NCBI GenBank assembly: GCA_027622115.1
Contig: JAQBZS010000512.1
Coordinates: 1 to 5,837 of the forward strand
DNA from: Planctomycetota bacterium
Lineage (GTDB): Bacteria; Planctomycetota; Planctomycetia; Planctomycetales; Planctomycetaceae
DNA length: 5,837 bases
Reading direction: 5' to 3'
The notes under the pieces were generated by a model, which saw only the letters and a program-made list of their open reading frames with translations, did not search any database and was not told where the DNA came from. Shown piece after piece: positions 1-5,837 of the stretch. Both the position numbers and the translations under genes were made by a program. Position 1 is the stretch's first letter; every line of letters begins with the position of its first letter.

Positions 1-171
1 CGCAGCGATTCAACTTCAGCGAGAATTAGAAGTCGCGGTCGCCGCCAACGCCCGCTGTTCACCGCGTTCTTGCATCAAACCGCCCGAAGTCGACGCGCAA
101 ATTCTTGTGTCTCGGTCTGCGCGATGGTCTTGTCGAAGGCATCGGCTGGTACTTGGACCTCCCGGTAGAAC
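1..171. other. Left-edge stretch without a convincing gene
   Basis: No supported gene lies here. On the + strand, frame 3 is open from the window edge to a TAG at 27-29 and would give a tail ending QRFNFSEN, so the last few codons of an upstream gene are possible but cannot be shown. Frame 2 is open from the edge to 316 but yields an Arg/Pro/Ser-rich, low-complexity translation with no motif, and it runs through the inverted repeat and past the start of the hydrolase gene. The minus-strand reading frame over the same region is equally Arg-rich. I read this as non-coding sequence. Confidence 0.4.
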
Positions 172-209
172 GGGACCATTGTCCCGTGATCGCTCGGGAC
201 AATGGTCCC
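172..209. repeat. Perfect 15-bp inverted repeat with nested palindromes
   Basis: The left arm GGGACCATTGTCCCG (172-186) and the right arm CGGGACAATGGTCCC (195-209) are exact reverse complements separated by 8 nt (187-194). Each arm is itself a small palindrome, GGGAC-N4-GTCCC, so the element can form one long 15-bp stem or two short hairpins. There is no T-run on either side, so it is not a canonical intrinsic terminator. It sits about 100 nt before the hydrolase start codon and just upstream of a TACAAT hexamer (233-238) that could be a -10 box without a clear -35. It may be a dispersed REP-like element, an operator, or an RNA hairpin. The structure is certain; the role is not. Confidence 0.85.
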
Positions 210-297
210 AAGCTACGGTCAACTCGATTGCGTACAATCCTCGGCCATCACGGCAAGTACCCAATCGACATCTGCGGCGACCGCGGACAATCACACC

Positions 298-304
298 GGA
301 GGAG
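298..304 (+). promoter_or_regulatory. Shine-Dalgarno site of the hydrolase gene
   Basis: GGAGGAG lies 8 nt before the ATG at 313. It decides the start: an in-frame ATG at 202 lies inside the inverted repeat, lacks such a site, and would add 37 residues in front of an otherwise clean signal peptide. Confidence 0.75.
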
Positions 305-312
305 TGGCATCC

Positions 313-2316
313 ATGAAGCGGACTAAACTTGCACGGCTCGCGGTAACGTTCTTACTCGGCATCACATTGTTTGGCAGAGAGTCAATCGCGGAAGACTTGA
401 ATTGTCTTTCTGAATCCGAACGTGTTGCTGCGGGGTTGTACGCTCATCTTCAACAGGAAGCTTACGCCGCACTCGACCGTCGAATGGCCGCGTACGAGCA
501 ACTGAAGACTCCGGAACAGATCCGTGCGTACCAGCGGAAATTGCGTGAGTTTTTCGTCAAGCAGTTAGGCGGTTTCCCCGACCGTACGCCGTTGAACTCG
601 CGGACCGTGCGGACCATTCCGCGCGACGGCTACCGCATTGAAAACGTGATCTTCGAAAGCCGACCGCAACATCACGTCACGGCCAATCTGTACTTGCCCG
701 ACTCCAAATCGCCGGTTCCGGGCATTGTCGTGTCCAGCGGTCATAGTCGCACCGGCAAGACCGCCGACTACAACCAACGCTTTGGCATCATGATGGCCCA
801 GCACGGCATGGCGGCGTTGTGTTTCGATCCCATCGGCCAGGGCGAACGGTCGCAGATTCTCAACGCTGATGGGCAGCCGGAATTTAAAGGCACCACGACC
901 GAACACTTTCTGATCGGCGTCGGATCAATCCTCGTCGGACGCAATACCGCCGGCTATCGCGTCTGGGATGCGATGCGGTCGATCGACTACCTCGCCGGCC
1001 GTCCGGAAGTGGATGCCCAGCGAATTGGCTTCACCGGATGTTCGGGCGGCGGCACGCTGACCAGTTATGTGATGGCGCTGGATGATCGCGTGACTTGTGC
1101 GGCTCCCGCCTGTTATCTGACCACGTTTCGACGTCTGATCGAAACCATCGGCCCGCAGGATGCCGAGCAAAACATCTACGGGCAGATCGCGTTTGGACTC
1201 GATCATCCCGACTACGTGGTGTTGCGAGCCCCACGGCCCACGTTGATCAGCTCCACATCGAACGACTTCTTCAATATCCACGGAAGCTGGGACAACTATC
1301 GTCAGGCGAAACGCATTTACGCTCGATTGGGGTTTCCCGAGCGAGTCGATCTGGTCGAGGTCGAAGGCAAGCATGGAGTTCAGCCGCAAAACTTGGCGAC
1401 GATCGCCCATTGGATGAAACGTTGGTTGCTCGACAGCGACAAACCCGTCGCCATCGCCAAGCTCGACACGCTTCCTTCGGCGGACCTGCTGTGTACGACA
1501 TCCGGGCAAGTTCTTGGTTTGCCGGGTGAACGCTCCGTTTTTGATCTGAATGTCGAACATGAAGCCAAACTGGCCAAGCAGCGCAAAGTCCTGTGGGACA
1601 AGACACCGCCGAATGAATTGGTCGCCAAGATTCGCACGTTGATCGGTGTTCGTCCCAATTCCGAATTGAAACCACCGAAGTGGAAGGATCTCGGGCGAAT
1701 CCGGCGAGCCAACTACCACATCGACAAGCTGATGCTCAGCACCGACTCCGGCGTTCCGCTCCCGGCCCTGACGTTTCACCCGCCGACTCCGATGGATGAC
1801 GCGTATCTCTATCTTCACGATGAAGGCAAGCTGGGCGATGCTGCGGCGAACGGCCCGATTGAATCGCTGATCGACGACGGATACGCGGTCGTGACCGTGG
1901 ACCTTCGAGGTCAGGGCGAAACCTCAGTCAGCAAACGCGATGCTTTGCTGTCCGACTGGAAGACGTATTACCTCGCTTATTTACTGGGCAAGCCACTGGT
2001 GGGTTTGCGAGTCGAAGACGCGTTGGCGGCTGGCGATTTCGTGGCGTACTACCAAAAGAAAAGAACCGCGCCGCGGAAGGTGCATTTGGTTGGCGTCGGT
2101 CAGGCCGGAATCGTGGCGTTGCACGCAGCGGCGTTGAACCCGGAACTCTTCGCTTCGGTCACGCTACGAAAAACTCCACGGGCCTGGGCGGCCGTTCTGA
2201 AACAACAGGCTGCCGCCGGACAACTCGACAGCACGGTTCATGGGGCGTTGGAAGTCTACGATCTGCCCGATCTCGTACGTCTGGCGGGGAAAGACAAAGT
2301 GCGTTTCGAAGATTAG
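313..2316 (+). CDS. Secreted two-domain alpha/beta hydrolase, acetylxylan-esterase-like
   Basis: The product is 667 residues. Residues 1-26 form a Sec signal peptide (KRTK basic end, hydrophobic core, likely cleavage after SIA), so it acts outside the cytoplasm. A helical segment (about 30-100) precedes an alpha/beta hydrolase domain resembling acetylxylan esterase-like enzymes. Visible motifs are DPIGQGE from D172, the nucleophile elbow GCSGGG with Ser244, a probable acid Asp318 in SNDFFNI, and His354 in GKHG. The expected reaction is ester hydrolysis, perhaps deacetylation of a polysaccharide; the substrate is inferred only from family. After a linker (about 376-490), a second hydrolase-like domain (about 495-667) keeps the DLRGQG turn (530-535) and an elbow-like strand LVGVGQAG. 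There Gly596 occupies the nucleophile position, and no terminal His follows, so this half looks catalytically dead. The start at 313 is chosen from the strong ribosome site and signal peptide. It probably forms its own transcription unit. Confidence 0.9.
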   Translation: MKRTKLARLAVTFLLGITLFGRESIAEDLNCLSESERVAAGLYAHLQQEAYAALDRRMAAYEQLKTPEQIRAYQRKLREFFVKQLGGFPDRTPLNSRTVRTIPRDGYRIENVIFESRPQHHVTANLYLPDSKSPVPGIVVSSGHSRTGKTADYNQRFGIMMAQHGMAALCFDPIGQGERSQILNADGQPEFKGTTTEHFLIGVGSILVGRNTAGYRVWDAMRSIDYLAGRPEVDAQRIGFTGCSGGGTLTSYVMALDDRVTCAAPACYLTTFRRLIETIGPQDAEQNIYGQIAFGLDHPDYVVLRAPRPTLISSTSNDFFNIHGSWDNYRQAKRIYARLGFPERVDLVEVEGKHGVQPQNLATIAHWMKRWLLDSDKPVAIAKLDTLPSADLLCTTSGQVLGLPGERSVFDLNVEHEAKLAKQRKVLWDKTPPNELVAKIRTLIGVRPNSELKPPKWKDLGRIRRANYHIDKLMLSTDSGVPLPALTFHPPTPMDDAYLYLHDEGKLGDAAANGPIESLIDDGYAVVTVDLRGQGETSVSKRDALLSDWKTYYLAYLLGKPLVGLRVEDALAAGDFVAYYQKKRTAPRKVHLVGVGQAGIVALHAAALNPELFASVTLRKTPRAWAAVLKQQAAAGQLDSTVHGALEVYDLPDLVRLAGKDKVRFED

Positions 2317-2317
2317 T

Positions 2318-2420
2318 GTAAGACGGGCACTCTTCTCTTGCCCGTTTCCCGTGGCAAAGACGTAGGACGGGCACTCTTGCCCGTCTCCCGTGGCAAGGAC
2401 GGGCAAAGTGCCCGTCCTAC
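2318..2420. repeat. Cluster of direct and inverted GACGGGCA/TGCCCGTC hairpin repeats
   Basis: Copy A (2318-2361) and copy B (2362-2400) are direct repeats sharing GTARGACGGGCACTCTT, TTGCCCGT, and TCCCGTGGCAARGAC. Copy A has an extra CTCTT pentamer. Each copy can fold on the core: ACGGGCA/TGCCCGT in A (2323-2329 with 2339-2345) and GACGGGCA/TGCCCGTC in B (2366-2373 with 2378-2385). A third element, 2397-2420, is the head of the unit inverted and has its own 9-bp stem (2397-2405 with 2409-2417). Positions 2362-2385 also pair with 2398-2420 over 23 bp with one bulged base and a 12-nt loop. The cluster begins 2 nt after the hydrolase stop codon, so it may terminate or stabilise that transcript. 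There is no T-tract, and a dispersed repeat family is equally likely. Confidence 0.85.
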
Positions 2421-2562
2421 CGTCGTCAAGCTGGGTTGCAATGGTCTACGCCCCTGCAATCGCATAAACTTGCGTTGATGTTTTAACCGATATCGTAAAG
2501 AGGCAACCTCCACACGATTCGACCACGAACGCGGCAACCCGTGATTTCGACAAAGGAATCGC
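2421..2562. other. Leader region of the DUF1501 pair
   Basis: No gene is visible here. The segment around 2455-2500 is more AT-rich than its surroundings and is the likeliest place for the promoter of the downstream pair, but no convincing -35/-10 pair could be assigned. A weak purine ribosome site, AAAGGAA (2552-2558), precedes the ATG at 2563. Confidence 0.3.
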
Positions 2563-3975
2563 ATGCTCACAATTTCGGACAAGAAACCGGCTCACGACTG
2601 TCAGGGCCACTCACGTCGCGAATTCCTCAAGATCGGTTCCTTGGGATTCGCCGGGTTGTCGTTGCCGCAACTGTTGGCCGCAAAGGAGCAAGCCGCCGGC
2701 AGCGGGAAGGGCTATTTGCAGGACCGATCCGTGGTGCTGTTGTTCTTGCAGGGCGGCCCGCCACACATCGAGTTCTTCGATCCGAAGATGTCGGCTCCGG
2801 CGGAAATCCACAGTTGCACGGGCGAAATTGCCACCAAGCACGCTGGCGTCACATTCGGAGCGACGTTTCCCAAACTCGCGGCCATGGCGGACGAATTCAG
2901 CATTCTGCGGAATTACGGGAGCGGGAATTCCGGGCACTCGTATGGTCGAGTCGTCAGTGCCGGCAATCCGACGGACGCGGCGATGAGCGTCGTCTATTCG
3001 CGAATTCGTGGAGCCAATCATCCGGTCACCGGCATGCCGACGAATATTCTCGTCAAACCGGAAGCCGTGCTGGATGGGCTGAAGCTCGACAGCAACTTTG
3101 AAACCGGCGCGCTGCCGACGTTGACGCAAACCGGCAACCTCGGTTCGACCTACGCGGCGTTTGATCCCAGCGGCGGCGGCGAGTTGCAAAAGAATATGGA
3201 GTTGAAGATCACCGCCGACCGCTTGGCGGATCGTCGTGGATTGCTCGGCAACCTGGATCAACTCCGACGACAGGCCGAAGTCAGCGGTGCCATTGATGGG
3301 CTCAACACCTATCAGCTGCAGGCGTTCGAAATGATTGTGCGCGGCGTGGCCGATGCCTTCGATCTGACACAAGAAGATCCGAAGACCTTTGCACGCTACG
3401 ACACCAGCGGGCTGTTCAAGATGGAAGACCTGACTCGCTATTACGACATGCGTCGCGCGTCCAATCAGTTGGGACGACAGTTGCTGTTGGCTCGGCGATT
3501 GTGCGAAGCGGGTTGCGGGTTCGTGACCGTGTCCGACTGCGGCTGGGATTATCACGCCAACAACAACAGCCCCAAAAACATGGCCGGCATTTATCCCATG
3601 GGGCATCAAGTCGATCATGCCGTGAGTGCGTTCATCGCAGACGTGCGCGAGCGTGGGCTCAGCGACAAGATCTTGCTGCTCGTCACGGGTGAGATGGGCC
3701 GCACGCCGCGACGCAACGGGAACGGCGGTCGAGACCATTACGGCGAGCTGACGTCGCTGCTGTTGTCCGGTGGTGGACTCAAGATGGGGCAAGTGATCGG
3801 CCAATCGGACAGTCAAGCCGGTCGAGCGATCGGGACTCCCTATCGACCGGAGCATGTGCTGGCCACAATCATGCATTCGCTGTTTGACATCGGCGAACTC
3901 CGACTCGACCCCAGCCTGCCGCGGGACATCATCCGCGTGACGGAAACGGGCGAACCCATTCATCAATTGATTTGA
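2563..3975 (+). CDS. DUF1501 domain-containing protein, Tat-exported (first of pair)
   Basis: The product is 470 residues, a usual length for DUF1501 (PF07394), a family related to sulfatases and alkaline phosphatases that is expanded in planctomycetes and has no firmly established biochemical role. A twin-arginine signal, SRREFLK (R18-R19), with a hydrophobic stretch to about residue 40 indicates folded export through Tat. Family landmarks are FLQGGPPHIEFFDPK near the mature N-terminus (GGPP 64-67, DPK 73-75), GWDYH (327-331), GEMGRTPR (from 376) and GRDHY (389-393); the Asp/His residues in these are the likely metal ligands. Pro67 stands where many relatives have Ser (GGPS), so a Ser-based phosphatase or sulfatase activity is doubtful. 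The start at ATG 2563 has a purine-rich AAAGGAA about 5 nt upstream and places the Tat motif at a normal distance. It is followed immediately by a second DUF1501 gene, almost certainly in one transcript. Confidence 0.94.
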   Translation: MLTISDKKPAHDCQGHSRREFLKIGSLGFAGLSLPQLLAAKEQAAGSGKGYLQDRSVVLLFLQGGPPHIEFFDPKMSAPAEIHSCTGEIATKHAGVTFGATFPKLAAMADEFSILRNYGSGNSGHSYGRVVSAGNPTDAAMSVVYSRIRGANHPVTGMPTNILVKPEAVLDGLKLDSNFETGALPTLTQTGNLGSTYAAFDPSGGGELQKNMELKITADRLADRRGLLGNLDQLRRQAEVSGAIDGLNTYQLQAFEMIVRGVADAFDLTQEDPKTFARYDTSGLFKMEDLTRYYDMRRASNQLGRQLLLARRLCEAGCGFVTVSDCGWDYHANNNSPKNMAGIYPMGHQVDHAVSAFIADVRERGLSDKILLLVTGEMGRTPRRNGNGGRDHYGELTSLLLSGGGLKMGQVIGQSDSQAGRAIGTPYRPEHVLATIMHSLFDIGELRLDPSLPRDIIRVTETGEPIHQLI

Positions 3976-4006
3976 CGCGTTTGAAGCGGTGCAGCTTCTC
4001 GGCAAC

Positions 4007-4010
4007 GAGG
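4007..4010 (+). promoter_or_regulatory. Probable Shine-Dalgarno site for the second DUF1501 gene
   Basis: GAGG ends 6 nt before the TTG at 4017. The other in-frame candidates, TTG 3972 and TTG 3981, have no comparable purine run upstream, which is why 4017 is preferred as the start. Confidence 0.45.
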
Positions 4011-4016
4011 CACGTC

Positions 4017-5468
4017 TTGAGAAACTCGCCAGCATTTCACTTGGATTCAGCGTCTCGGCGGAGTTTCCTCCACACGTCGGCCGGAATCGGATTCGGTGCG
4101 CTGATCGGTGACCGGGCCACGGCTGCGGATCGTCGAGAAGCGGTGGAAACGTGGCCGGGTTTTGGCCGAGCAAAATCCGTGATCGTGGTGTTCGTGGGCG
4201 GCGGGCAAAGCCAACTCGAAATGTGGGACCCGAAGCCCGATGCCCCCTTGGAGGTGCGCGGCGAATTCGGCTCGATCGAAACCGCCGTGCCCGGATGGCG
4301 AATCGGCGAACACATGCCGAGGATCGCCAAGATCTGCGATCGATTGACGGTCGTGAAGACGATGTCGCACGACGACTTGGATCACGGCTCCGCATTTTAT
4401 CTCGCCATGAGCGGTCGCAACCACGCGAGGAAAAGTTCGAACCCGCCACCGACGCCCAAAGACGAACCGGCGTTCGGTGCCTCGCTCAAGCGGTATCTCC
4501 GAGCCAAATCGGCTGTTCGCGGGGTCGACCGGACGTCGTTCATTCATCCGGCGATTCACATCAACGGCCCCGCGCAGGTCCCGATCCTGATCGGTCCCGG
4601 CCAGTTCGGCGGGTATCTCGGTCGCGACTTTGATCCGATGGTCATTGGCGATGTCACGTCCGGCGAAAAGATTCTGCCGGACTTGGAGCTTCCCAGCGGC
4701 ATCTCGCGAGCAAGACTCAAGTCTCGGCAATCGCTGCTGCAATCGATTGATGCCCACAGCCGCGCGATGGAACGCGGACAGCGGATGCTCGACATGAACA
4801 TCCTGTATCGGCAGGCGTTCGAGATGATTTCGCGAAGCGAGACACGCAACGCGTTCGACCTGTCCGCCGAACCGGAATCCGTGCGGGATCAGTACGGTCG
4901 CAATCGATCCGGGCAAGCGTGCTTGCTGGCTCGACGATTGGCGGAAGCCGGCATCCCGCTGATCACAGTGTTTTGGAATCATTCGAATCGCGGCCAGGAT
5001 CTCAGTCCCGACGAAACCGACGTCTACGGTTGGGACACGCACAACGACATCTTCCACGCGATGAAACAGCACTTGCTGCCGAGATTCGATTTGAGTTACG
5101 CCGCGTTGATCGAGGATCTTGACGCGCGCGGCATGCTCGACGACACGTTGGTCATTTGCATGGGAGAATTCGGTCGTGCCCCGTTGGTGAAATTGGAACC
5201 GAATTTTGCCGGTTCATCACCCGGTCGGAAGCACTGGGCGGCGGTGTATTCGGTGACGTTTGCCGGAGCGGGTGTCGCTCGAGGCAAAGTGCTCGGCAAG
5301 TCGGATCGATTCGCGGCATACCCTGACGCCAACAAGTACGGACCGTGGGACATCACGGCCACGATCTTTTCGGCCTTGGGCATCGATCCGGAATCTCATT
5401 TCCACGATCTGACCGACCGCCCAATTCAACTCTCGTCCGGTCGACCGATTGTTGGGCTGTATTCGTAG
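4017..5468 (+). CDS. DUF1501 domain-containing protein, Tat-exported (second of pair)
   Basis: From TTG 4017 the product is 483 residues. From TTG 3972, overlapping the preceding stop by TTGA, it would be 498. No ATG occurs in this frame before the conserved domain, so a non-ATG start is required. SASRRSFL (R14-R15) plus a Gly/Ala/Ile-rich hydrophobic stretch is a Tat signal. DUF1501 landmarks are GGGQSQ (61-66), WDPKPDAP with D71, GWDTHND (338-344), GEFGRAP (from 383) and GRKHW (403-407). Unlike its upstream neighbour it keeps a Ser (S65) in the first motif and the standard GWDTH, but has GRKHW instead of GRDHW. The two proteins align only around the motifs, so they are diverged paralogues rather than a recent duplication. 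They are probably co-translated and may act together outside the cytoplasm; the substrate is unknown. The stop and family are secure; the start is less so. Confidence 0.9.
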   Translation: MRNSPAFHLDSASRRSFLHTSAGIGFGALIGDRATAADRREAVETWPGFGRAKSVIVVFVGGGQSQLEMWDPKPDAPLEVRGEFGSIETAVPGWRIGEHMPRIAKICDRLTVVKTMSHDDLDHGSAFYLAMSGRNHARKSSNPPPTPKDEPAFGASLKRYLRAKSAVRGVDRTSFIHPAIHINGPAQVPILIGPGQFGGYLGRDFDPMVIGDVTSGEKILPDLELPSGISRARLKSRQSLLQSIDAHSRAMERGQRMLDMNILYRQAFEMISRSETRNAFDLSAEPESVRDQYGRNRSGQACLLARRLAEAGIPLITVFWNHSNRGQDLSPDETDVYGWDTHNDIFHAMKQHLLPRFDLSYAALIEDLDARGMLDDTLVICMGEFGRAPLVKLEPNFAGSSPGRKHWAAVYSVTFAGAGVARGKVLGKSDRFAAYPDANKYGPWDITATIFSALGIDPESHFHDLTDRPIQLSSGRPIVGLYS

Positions 5469-5711
5469 GATTCTTCGGCCCGCCGAATTGTCGCGATGAG
5501 CACCTGCCGCCACTGACAACGTCTTATTTGATGAACACGGGAATGCACTTGAAAAGTGAGCCAAGGTTCACGCGAGAATCGCAGGTCCGGGTTGATTCGG
5601 CAGTAGGCTCCGAGCTAGGGTGTTGAAAACTCGCTCTTGACTGGCGAATTCTTTGGCGCAGGTTTCGTGCAAGGGGTGGCTGGGGTGGGTGAAATCGGCC
5701 CATTCGATGGT
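5469..5711. other. Non-coding region downstream of the DUF1501 pair
   Basis: A small hairpin, TTCGG-CCCG-CCGAA (5474-5487), begins 6 nt after the stop codon. It has only a 5-bp stem and no T-tract, so it is at best a weak terminator. No gene is supported: the short + frame (to 5626) and the Arg/Pro-rich minus frame (5524-5745) lack motifs and plausible starts. The stretch near 5619-5635, containing AGGGTGTTGAAAACTCG, resembles the ends of some insertion sequences, but this is only a visual impression. Confidence 0.35.
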
Positions 5712-5837
5712 TTATGCGGCGATTTTGGGGGTGTGTGCTTCGCAAGCGGTTTTAGTGGCGCTCGCGACTAACACCGGGTTCACAAGCGTTCGCTCATAGA
5801 CTCGATCCCAAACGCCGCTCAGCTTCGCCAGACGCAG
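5712..5837 (-). CDS. Possible C-terminal end of a minus-strand gene (partial, unknown product)
   Basis: Reading the minus strand from the right edge gives 41 open codons ending at TAA (5714-5712). The translation starts LRLAKLSGVWDRVYERTL and ends HTPKIAA. Its composition is balanced and protein-like, unlike the Arg/Pro-rich shadow frames around it, and about two thirds of codons end in G or C. I do not recognise the family. Past the stop the same frame stays open for about 40 more codons to a TGA near 5580. This could mean a degraded gene, or a transposase C-terminus followed by the element's end near 5620. A chance open frame cannot be excluded over so short a span. Confidence 0.3.
   Translation of the reverse strand: MRLAKLSGVWDRVYERTLVNPVLVASATKTACEAHTPKIAA

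Noticed and set aside
16..294. Minus-strand frame upstream of the hydrolase
   Set aside because: The translation is Arg/Cys-rich with no motif and runs through the inverted repeat, so it looks like a product of GC-rich non-coding DNA.
202..312. N-terminal extension of the hydrolase starting at ATG 202
   Set aside because: This ATG lies within the inverted repeat and has no ribosome site. It would place 37 polar residues ahead of a complete Sec signal peptide, whereas ATG 313 has GGAGGAG at ideal spacing.
925..1818. 297-codon minus-strand frame inside the hydrolase
   Set aside because: It lies opposite the hydrolase catalytic domain, whose motifs are well conserved on the + strand, and it shows no motif of its own.
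2466..2500. Candidate promoter before the DUF1501 pair (TTGCGT with TATCGT)
   Set aside because: The spacing is about 15 nt and both boxes are poor matches. Planctomycete promoters are not well enough defined for a call by eye.
2313..2582. Minus-strand frames with repeated CPSLPRETGK-like peptides
   Set aside because: The peptide repetition is simply translation of the DNA hairpin repeats at 2318-2420 and is not evidence of a protein.
2611..4449. Long 612-codon minus-strand frame opposite the DUF1501 genes
   Set aside because: It is antisense to two clear Tat-exported DUF1501 genes. Its translation is Arg/Ser/His-rich without domains, a common shadow in high-GC coding sequence.
5345..5626. 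Short + strand frame overlapping the end of the second DUF1501 gene
   Set aside because: It begins inside a clear coding sequence in another frame and continues into non-coding DNA without a ribosome site or motif.

Overview
The window reads as part of a planctomycete chromosome, probably Pirellulaceae or a relative. This is inferred from the gene families present: two tandem Tat-exported DUF1501 proteins, a secreted two-domain acetylxylan-esterase-like hydrolase, and intergenic hairpin repeats built on a GACGGGCA/TGCCCGTC core. I cannot name a genus from sequence alone. No phage, CRISPR, tRNA or rRNA signal was seen.

Layout, left to right, with all complete genes on the + strand. Positions 1-312 are intergenic, with no convincing gene and a striking perfect 15-bp inverted repeat (172-209). 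Positions 313-2316 encode a 667-residue secreted alpha/beta hydrolase with an intact catalytic N-terminal domain and a degenerate C-terminal second hydrolase domain. Positions 2317-2562 are intergenic and carry a cluster of direct and inverted hairpin repeats (2318-2420). Positions 2563-3975 encode the first DUF1501 protein. Positions 4017-5468 (or 3972-5468) encode a second, divergent DUF1501 protein whose frame has no ATG before the Tat motif, so it must start at TTG. Positions 5469-5711 are non-coding. The right edge, 5712-5837, may hold the C-terminal end of a minus-strand gene entering from outside the window, possibly at the end of a mobile element.

The two DUF1501 genes are almost certainly co-transcribed, because they are adjacent or overlap by 4 nt. 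The hydrolase gene is probably a separate unit, since the repeat cluster between it and the DUF1501 pair could act as a terminator. All three proteins carry export signals (one Sec-type, two Tat-type), so the locus encodes extracytoplasmic functions. The likely role is breakdown or desulfation/deacylation of polysaccharide or other organic matter, as is typical of planctomycetes. The substrate cannot be read from the sequence. I did not find a clearly new biological system. The most noteworthy points are the pseudo-hydrolase second domain, the contrasting motif sets of the DUF1501 pair, and the two kinds of intergenic repeat.
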